Source: Bacillota bacterium (lineage in GTDB: Bacteria > Bacillota_A > Clostridia > Clostridiales > Clostridiaceae). From it: a stretch of 10,482 nucleotides of DNA. The first letter of the stretch is position 1. Every line of letters starts with the position of its first letter. The DNA lies in contig JAKBFR010000087.1 in the NCBI GenBank assembly GCA_021837545.1, positions 1 to 10,482 of the forward strand, written 5' to 3'. Below, piece after piece: positions 7,568 to 10,482 of the stretch. Both the position numbers and the translations under genes were made by a program. The notes under the pieces were generated by a model, which ran no database searches, was not told the DNA's origin, and worked only from the letters and a program-made list of their open reading frames with translations.

Positions 7568-7574
7568 TTGTAAA
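7546..7574 (-). promoter_or_regulatory. SigA-type promoter of the efflux operon
   Basis: Read on the minus strand: -35 TTTACA (plus positions 7569-7574), a 17-nt spacer, and -10 TATCAT (plus 7546-7551). Each hexamer differs from consensus at one base. Transcription should start near 7539, about 30 nt before the first ABC gene's ATG at 7507. The dyad at 7542-7567 fills the spacer and covers the -10. Confidence 0.7.
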
Positions 7575-7592
7575 TATACTTATTAAATAATG

Positions 7593-7605
7593 TTATATCA
7601 TATAA
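7593..7605. promoter_or_regulatory. Second AT-rich dyad in the divergent control region
   Basis: TTATAT, a central C, then ATATAA: a perfect 13-nt palindrome upstream of the regulator's -35. It consists only of A/T around one C, so chance is possible. It might be an accessory protein-binding site. Confidence 0.25.
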
Positions 7606-7612
7606 TAAAAAT

Positions 7613-7641
7613 TTGACATATAAATAATATGTTGATACTAT
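7613..7641 (+). promoter_or_regulatory. Promoter of the TetR gene with operator-like word
   Basis: -35 TTGACA (7613-7618, perfect consensus), a 17-nt spacer, and -10 TACTAT (7636-7641). Transcription would start near 7648, giving a leader of about 23 nt before the ATG at 7671. The -10 lies inside TGATACTATG (7633-7642). That word differs at one base from TGATACCATG (7547-7556) in the operator at the efflux promoter, which suggests autorepression by the same protein. Confidence 0.65.
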
Positions 7642-7670
7642 GTACCTACAACAATAATGGGGTGAATATG

Positions 7671-8288
7671 ATGGAATATGAAAATTCAACTAAAAAACGT
7701 ATCCGAGAAGTTGCATTAAAATTATTTAATGAGAAAACTTTTCAGCAAGTTACGTTAAATGAAATTTGTTCAGCTAGTGGTGTTAATAAGCATACTTTTT
7801 ATTATTATTTTAAATCTAAAGATGAACTTTTAAAAGAATATTATAAAATTCCAAGTGAGTTAACATCATATGATCTCACCACAATTTTGACAGCGGATTC
7901 TTATGTAGAACAATTATGGCTTTTAAATAAGAATTTTTTAGATTTTATTGATAACTCAGGGATAAGTATAGTAAAACAATTAATTATAAAAAATCTAAAA
8001 GAAGATGTAGGGACTTTTAAAATTAGTGAAGAGAAAAAAGAAATGCTTAAAGTGCAATGTGAAATTATAAGAAAAGGACAAGCGAATGGAGAATTTTTAA
8101 ATAAAACAGATCCAGAAGTATTGGTTGTACTTTTAAAACAGGTAACTCATTCAACAGCTGTTACATGGAGCTTAAAAAATGGAGACTTTGATTTTAAGAC
8201 AGCAACAAGATATCTGTATGAAATGACACTTGGCGTTGCACCACAGTACAGAAAAGTTAAAGAATATAACATTTTAGGGATATTGTAA
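7671..8288 (+). CDS. TetR-family transcriptional regulator, probable repressor of the efflux operon
   Basis: About 205 residues. The N-terminal DNA-binding domain (about 7-53) shows the TetR pattern, with KKRIREVALKLFNEKTF followed by VTLNEICSASGVNKHTFYYYFKSKDELL. The HTH is at about 28-47, and the TFYYYFKSKDELL ending is diagnostic. The C-terminal helical domain (about 60-205) would dimerise and bind an inducer, and as usual is not recognisable by sequence. The start is taken at 7671 because GGGGTG (7659-7664) lies 6 nt upstream. ATG 7668 is only 3 nt from it, and the in-frame ATG at 7629 lies upstream of the -10, so it cannot be used from this promoter. The gene is divergent from the ABC/adaptor operon across 163 nt that holds both promoters and the operator. 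The ligand is probably a substrate of the exporter. No clear terminator follows. Confidence 0.9.
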   Translation: MEYENSTKKRIREVALKLFNEKTFQQVTLNEICSASGVNKHTFYYYFKSKDELLKEYYKIPSELTSYDLTTILTADSYVEQLWLLNKNFLDFIDNSGISIVKQLIIKNLKEDVGTFKISEEKKEMLKVQCEIIRKGQANGEFLNKTDPEVLVVLLKQVTHSTAVTWSLKNGDFDFKTATRYLYEMTLGVAPQYRKVKEYNILGIL

Positions 8289-8375
8289 ATATTAGTTGTG
8301 AAAATCACGCTTAAGTGTATAGCTCGCCGAAATTAATCATACTCTGATGTAACACTACAAAAAAGATATCATTGA

Positions 8376-8486
8376 TTTATAATATACAACATTATTAAGT
8401 TATGGATTACCGAAGAGTTATCCGTTTTAGCAGATAAGCTTGATATCAACATTATATCCAATATTAAACAGTATAAAATAAGTTAA
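8376..8486 (+). pseudogene. Possible decayed coding fragment
   Basis: A 36-codon open stretch ending in TAA (8484-8486) encodes a plausible globular C-terminus, including WITEELSVLADKLDI. It has no usable start codon, no ribosome binding site and an in-frame TGA (8373-8375) at its 5' end, beyond which the same frame still reads SDVTLQKRYH. It may be the residue of a lost gene after the TetR gene. The parent family is not recognised and the signal is short, so it may be chance. Confidence 0.25.
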
Positions 8487-8517
8487 AATGTATACCCTAA
8501 TGAATGAGGTGATACAA

Positions 8518-8664
8518 ATGGATAATAATAAAAACAGATTAAAAGATAGACCGAAATCCAATGCAGAACTTAGAAAGATGCATCCAAATGATAATTCAGA
8601 TTTAGGAATTATTGAAGGCAAAAAAATAGGTGCACCTCCATATAAGGAAAAGGATCATCTGTAA
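8518..8664 (+). CDS. Small basic hydrophilic protein, 48 aa, unknown function
   Basis: This short gene has all its signals. GAGGTG (8506-8511) lies 6 nt before the ATG at 8518, TAA is at 8662-8664, and a strong terminator follows within 11 nt. The 48-residue product has no membrane segment, signal or cysteine. It is rich in Lys, Asn, Asp and Pro, with a basic first half (RLKDRPKS, then AELRKMHPND) and a C-terminal IIEGKKIGAPPYKEKD. The composition suits an intrinsically disordered, soluble protein such as many small clostridial or spore-associated proteins. No family is recognised. Upstream, GTATA (8471-8475) and a TATACCCTA segment (8491-8499) loosely resemble sporulation sigma-factor boxes. 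The competing minus-strand frame at 8427-8621 lacks these signals. Confidence 0.7.
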   Translation: MDNNKNRLKDRPKSNAELRKMHPNDNSDLGIIEGKKIGAPPYKEKDHL

Positions 8665-8670
8665 GAATAA

Positions 8671-8715
8671 AGAGGATATATTAAATGATCTTGAATCGTT
8701 TAATATATCTTTTTT
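8671..8715 (+). terminator. Strong intrinsic terminator after the 48-aa gene
   Basis: The left arm starting GATATATTAAA (8675-8685) pairs with TTTAATATATC (8699-8709) in 11 perfect pairs. The stem extends inward by four more pairs (one G-T) to a 5-nt loop. T6 follows directly (8710-8715). It begins 10 nt past the stop codon, so the 48-aa gene ends its transcript here. Confidence 0.9.
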
Positions 8716-8739
8716 CTTAGTAATTTAATTGTAAATAGT

Positions 8740-8796
8740 CAATGTTCAATTATCAGTAACCAATGGATAATGGTTAATCATTGAAAATTGGCATTG
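8740..8796. repeat. Nested degenerate inverted repeat of CAATG/CAAT words
   Basis: Three matched arm pairs are nested: CAATG (8740-8744) with CATTG (8792-8796), TTCAAT (8745-8750) with ATTGAA (8780-8785), and TAACCA (8757-8762) with TGGTTA (8771-8776). The tract is built of variants of short words (CAATG, CAATT, AATGG) and contains no gene. It resembles the degenerate, self-complementary spacers seen between clostridial genes and could be a decayed miniature element. Copy number cannot be judged from this window. Confidence 0.4.
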
Positions 8797-8840
8797 AGAA
8801 TTAATACTTTTAAGTTACCAATTTAATCTAGCGTATAAGT

Positions 8841-8855
8841 ATAACTAAAAGTTAT
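8841..8855. promoter_or_regulatory. Short perfect dyad upstream of the 142-aa gene
   Basis: ATAACT, a 3-nt AAA spacer, then AGTTAT: a perfect 6+6 dyad about 34 nt before the ATG of the 142-aa gene. It lies just upstream of a TATATTA box (8857-8863) that could serve as a -10. It may be an operator. The length is modest and chance is possible. Confidence 0.3.
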
Positions 8856-8888
8856 GTATATTAAATATATGTAGAAGGAGAATATTAG

Positions 8889-9317
8889 ATGAAATTAGAA
8901 TTAACAGTTAGTGAATTAGGTAAAGTTTTAAAGAAAATAGAAGAAAAATATAAATTAGATATATTAATTAAATCAATTCTAAGTGGTGGTTGGATGACAA
9001 TTATCGGAGAAGCTATGATAGTAAAAGTTCCAAGTGATATAAGTATAGGTTGCGGAGGAAAAAGTGACAATATTATAGATATAAAGATTAAAATAGAAAA
9101 TCAGCAAGATGGAATTATTGTTAAACTTACGGGAGCTAAAAATAAAAAGTTTATTATAGATATATCAAGTACTAGATATAAAGAAGTACTTTCAAATAAC
9201 TTAACTATAAATCAAATAAAAGTAAATGAGAATGAGAGCAAGTTAAGGATTGATGAGGATATTATATTTACAATAAAAGCATCGGTTAATGAAATAGCAA
9301 AGATTATAGAAAACTAA
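8889..9317 (+). CDS. Orphan protein, 142 aa, unknown function
   Basis: Well-formed gene: AGAAGGAG (8873-8880) lies 8 nt before the ATG at 8889, and it stops with TAA at 9315-9317. The product is soluble, with no signal or membrane helix, mixed acidic and basic residues, and a single Cys55. Residues 1-30 look like an amphipathic helical segment (SELGKVLKKIEEKYKLDIL), then SGGWMTIIGEAMIVKVP, a glycine turn (SIGCGGKSD, 52-60), and alternating hydrophobic/polar strands (IIDIKIKIE, GIIVKLTG, FIIDISS) suggesting a beta sheet. The C-terminus (FTIKASVNEIAKIIEN) appears helical. No catalytic motif is visible and the family is not recognised. It lies between two small basic-protein genes and upstream of prkA on the same strand. 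No terminator separates it from the 45-aa gene 73 nt downstream. Confidence 0.8.
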   Translation: MKLELTVSELGKVLKKIEEKYKLDILIKSILSGGWMTIIGEAMIVKVPSDISIGCGGKSDNIIDIKIKIENQQDGIIVKLTGAKNKKFIIDISSTRYKEVLSNNLTINQIKVNENESKLRIDEDIIFTIKASVNEIAKIIEN

Positions 9318-9327
9318 ATAGTGTTGT

Positions 9328-9356
9328 GTATAAAATGATAATGAATGCACAAACTA
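9328..9356 (+). promoter_or_regulatory. Candidate SigG-like promoter of the 45-aa gene
   Basis: GTATA (9328-9332) fits the GHATR form of forespore -35 boxes known in Bacillus. After a 17-nt spacer, CAAACTA (9350-9356) matches CATnnTA at four of five fixed positions. The 45-aa gene starts 34 nt downstream. In AT-rich DNA such matches occur by chance, so this is suggestive only. Confidence 0.35.
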
Positions 9357-9390
9357 TTATAAGAGTTATAGGAGTAGGTAGGTGATATAA

Positions 9391-9528
9391 ATGGACAATA
9401 GTATGAAAAGAAAACATACCAATAAACATAAAAATATAAATCACAATCCACAAGTAGAAAGTGCAAAAGCAGTTTTTGGTGAACCAAAAGCTAAAGATTC
9501 TGAATTCATTCCCAAAACCTTTGATTAA
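9391..9528 (+). CDS. Small basic protein, 45 aa, possibly CPC_1213-like clostridial family
   Basis: Short gene with its own signals: GGTAGGTG (9377-9384) lies about 6 nt before the ATG at 9391, it stops with TAA at 9526-9528, and a good terminator follows. The 45-residue product has a very basic, His/Asn/Lys-rich first half (KRKHTNKHKNINH, residues 6-18), then NPQVESAKAVFGEPKAKD and an acidic end. There is no cysteine, signal or membrane segment. The NPQ-ESA-AVFG core recalls from memory the short proteins annotated as CPC_1213 family in clostridia; this could not be checked. Function unknown; composition suggests a disordered protein, perhaps nucleic-acid or spore associated. It follows the 142-aa gene by 73 nt and may have its own promoter at 9328-9356. 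Confidence 0.7.
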   Translation: MDNSMKRKHTNKHKNINHNPQVESAKAVFGEPKAKDSEFIPKTFD

Positions 9529-9538
9529 AAATAATATT

Positions 9539-9575
9539 AAAAGATATTCATATAGTTGTGTATGGATATCTTTTT
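9539..9575 (+). terminator. Strong intrinsic terminator after the 45-aa gene
   Basis: GATATTCATA (9543-9552) pairs with TATGGATATC (9561-9570), ten pairs including one T-G, across an 8-nt loop. The stem is extended by AAAA (9539-9542) against TTTT (9571-9574), and the T-run serves as the termination tract. It begins 10 nt after the stop codon. Confidence 0.88.
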
Positions 9576-9738
9576 AGTTAAAAGATTTAATATAAATATA
9601 GGAAATTATAAAGAAAAAACATTTCTAGCATATCTTACAGGTTAATTTTTAGTTAATGTACAAATTAATGAGTTGGAGAAAGCTAATATCAAGATCATTG
9701 GAGCGAAACAATATAATTTTAATAAATATAAGGAATAA
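9562..9738 (+). pseudogene. Possible decayed gene with in-frame stop and retained terminator
   Basis: One frame reads 27 codons from ATG 9562, hits TAA at 9643-9645, then runs 30 more codons to TAA at 9736-9738. The second part looks truly coding (VQINELEKANIKIIGAKQ, then YNFNKYKE) and its stop overlaps a good terminator, as at a real gene end. No ribosome binding site precedes the ATG, which also lies within the previous terminator. The fragment may be the 3' end of a gene whose 5' part was deleted. The parent family is not recognised. Confidence 0.35.
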
Positions 9739-9775
9739 AGATTATAGGATGAATAGACATCTTATAGTCTTTATT
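9734..9775 (+). terminator. Intrinsic terminator upstream of prkA
   Basis: An 18-bp stem: 9734-9751 pairs with 9758-9775, with two G-T wobbles and a 6-nt AATAGA loop. A T-rich tail follows (TATTATTTCTTT). It overlaps the stop codon of the degenerate frame at 9562-9738. It isolates prkA from upstream transcription, so prkA should have its own promoter in 9776-9870. Confidence 0.75.
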
Positions 9776-9885
9776 TATTATTTCTTTAGATATTCAATAC
9801 AATAAAGAGGAACTATTTAAAAAAAGTAGTCATAATGTCTTTGCTTAATTGAATATATTTTAGTTATAAGGGAGGAGGAATGTTT

Positions 9886-10482
9886 ATGATGAGTATGAAC
9901 TTTAAAGAATTTATAGAAATAGATAGAGAAAAAGGCAACACCCTAAGATTTGAAGGCAGTTTTTTAGAGTATCTAGAGATTGTCAAGGAAAATCCGGAAG
10001 TAGTCATTCTTGCACATAAAAGAATTAATGACATGATTATCAATAAGGGCGTAGAAGAATTAAAAGCTGAGGAAAATCCTAGAATACGAAAAATCTATGG
10101 TAATGATTTAATAAGAAGATATGGTTTTTTCAAAGAGGATTTTTATGGAATTGATAAAGTTATCATGAAGCTTGCTAGTTATTTTAAATCAGCAGCTATG
10201 AAAGGTGAAGAGGCAAGACAAGTTTTATATCTTGTTGGTCCAGTTGGTGCCGGTAAATCATCTATAGTTGAAAGTTTAAAATCTGCATTAGAGGATTGCG
10301 AGCCTGTTTATGTTTTAAAAGGATGTCCAATGCATGAGGAACCGCTTCATCTTATTCCAAAACATTTAAGACCTAGATTTGAAGAAATGCTTGGAGTACA
10401 AATTGAAGGAGATTTATGTCCAATATGTAAATATAGGCTTACTCATTACTATAATGGAATATATGAAGATTTTCCAGTTGAA
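9886..10482 (+). CDS. prkA: PrkA family AAA+ protein, N-terminal part (3' end outside window)
   Basis: The first 199 codons of a PrkA homologue; family members are about 630-640 residues, so roughly a third is visible. PrkA was described as a serine protein kinase. Work in Bacillus subtilis also supports a Lon-like, ATP-dependent protease role in sporulation, so the biochemical label is open. Visible signs: an N-terminal helical region with FEGSFLEYLEIVKENP, then RRYGFFKEDFYGID, Walker A GPVGAGKS (118-125), KGCPMHEEPLHLIP (145-158) and LCPICKYRL (177-185), all typical of the PrkA AAA domain. Four in-frame ATGs occur at 9880, 9886, 9889 and 9895. AGGAGG (9873-9878) is 7 nt before 9886 and only 1 nt before 9880, so 9886 (MMSMNFKEF) is preferred. 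In spore formers prkA is often followed by a YhbH/DUF444 gene and a SpoVR gene; that region is outside the window. Confidence 0.93.
   Translation, partial: MMSMNFKEFIEIDREKGNTLRFEGSFLEYLEIVKENPEVVILAHKRINDMIINKGVEELKAEENPRIRKIYGNDLIRRYGFFKEDFYGIDKVIMKLASYFKSAAMKGEEARQVLYLVGPVGAGKSSIVESLKSALEDCEPVYVLKGCPMHEEPLHLIPKHLRPRFEEMLGVQIEGDLCPICKYRLTHYYNGIYEDFPVE

Larger units (their letters stand above)
9529..9885 (+). other. Gene-poor spacer before prkA
   Basis: This 357-nt stretch holds the terminator of the 45-aa gene, a degenerate reading frame with an in-frame stop (9562-9738), a second terminator (9734-9775), and then about 100 nt that should contain the prkA promoter. No convincing intact gene was found on either strand. 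A CATAATGT word at 9831-9838 with CTATTT 12 nt upstream (9813-9818) loosely resembles a mother-cell SigE promoter, which would suit prkA, but the match is weak. Confidence 0.5.

Noticed and set aside
7629..7670. Upstream ATG (7629) as the TetR start
   Set aside because: It lies upstream of the predicted -10 and transcription start, and no RBS precedes it. GGGGTG at 7659-7664 points to 7671.
7495..7689. Minus-strand 64-codon frame in the divergent control region
   Set aside because: It covers the promoters and operator, has no RBS, and its codon use is not protein-like.
8427..8621. Minus-strand 64-codon frame
   Set aside because: It overlaps the plus-strand 48-aa gene, which has an RBS and a terminator; this frame has neither.
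8885..9070. Minus-strand 61-codon frame
   Set aside because: It is fully antisense to the 142-aa gene, with no RBS.
9841..9869. TTGCTT - 17 nt - TTATAA as a prkA promoter
   Set aside because: The spacing is right, but transcription would start within or after the RBS at 9870-9878, leaving no translatable leader.
9880..9882. First ATG as the prkA start
   Set aside because: It is only 1 nt from AGGAGG; the in-frame ATG at 9886 has 7-nt spacing.
1..10482. Mobile element, CRISPR array, tRNA, rRNA or known riboswitch
   Set aside because: No transposase or integrase frame, no regularly spaced direct repeats, no cloverleaf with a T-loop motif and no recognised riboswitch core were seen on either strand by eye. 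Low-similarity cases could be missed without a covariance search.

Overview
The window looks like chromosome of a low-GC, endospore-forming Clostridium (cluster I, solventogenic/saccharolytic type). The reasons are AT-rich DNA throughout, strong AGGAGG-type ribosome binding sites, A/T-ending codons, a PrkA homologue typical of spore formers, and protein families that resemble clostridial ones. Genus is an inference; species cannot be read from the sequence.

Layout. (1) Bases 2-1582, plus strand: the 3' end of a PTS glucose-family EIIA domain, then a 12-helix MFS sugar-type permease. This is the tail of a carbohydrate uptake operon that begins outside the window. (2) Bases 1583-1835: a convergent intergenic region holding a weak plus-strand terminator, a good minus-strand terminator and a GC-richer 54-nt imperfect hairpin of unknown nature. 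(3) Bases 7507-1836, minus strand: a four-gene efflux operon. It encodes two ABC half-transporters forming a probable heterodimer (one composite ATP site degenerate), then two different membrane-fusion/adaptor proteins, one membrane-anchored with no coiled-coil hairpin and one a lipoprotein with a long Ala-rich coiled coil. (4) Bases 7508-7670: a compact divergent control region with two good promoters and a dyad over the efflux promoter. The first ten bases of its left arm recur over the regulator's own promoter. (5) Bases 7671-8288: a TetR-family regulator, very probably the local repressor. (6) Bases 8289-9885: small and orphan genes. These are a 48-aa basic protein, a 142-aa orphan and a 45-aa basic protein; both small genes end at textbook terminators. 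The spacers hold short degenerate coding-like fragments and a nested inverted repeat. (7) From 9886 to the window edge: the first 199 codons of prkA.

How the parts work together. The TetR protein probably binds the dyad between the -35 and -10 of the efflux operon and the related word at its own -10, so that an unknown ligand induces both. The exporter pair would move an amphiphilic or toxic compound out of the cell, with the adaptors extending the path through the wall. Bases 8518-10482 may be sporulation-linked, because PrkA is a sporulation-associated AAA+ protein and the small genes have forespore/mother-cell-like promoter words, but this is a hypothesis.

No mobile element, CRISPR array, tRNA or rRNA was seen. 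The most unusual points are the two structurally different adaptors in a probable monoderm, the structured element at 1742-1795, and the small-gene cluster before prkA.
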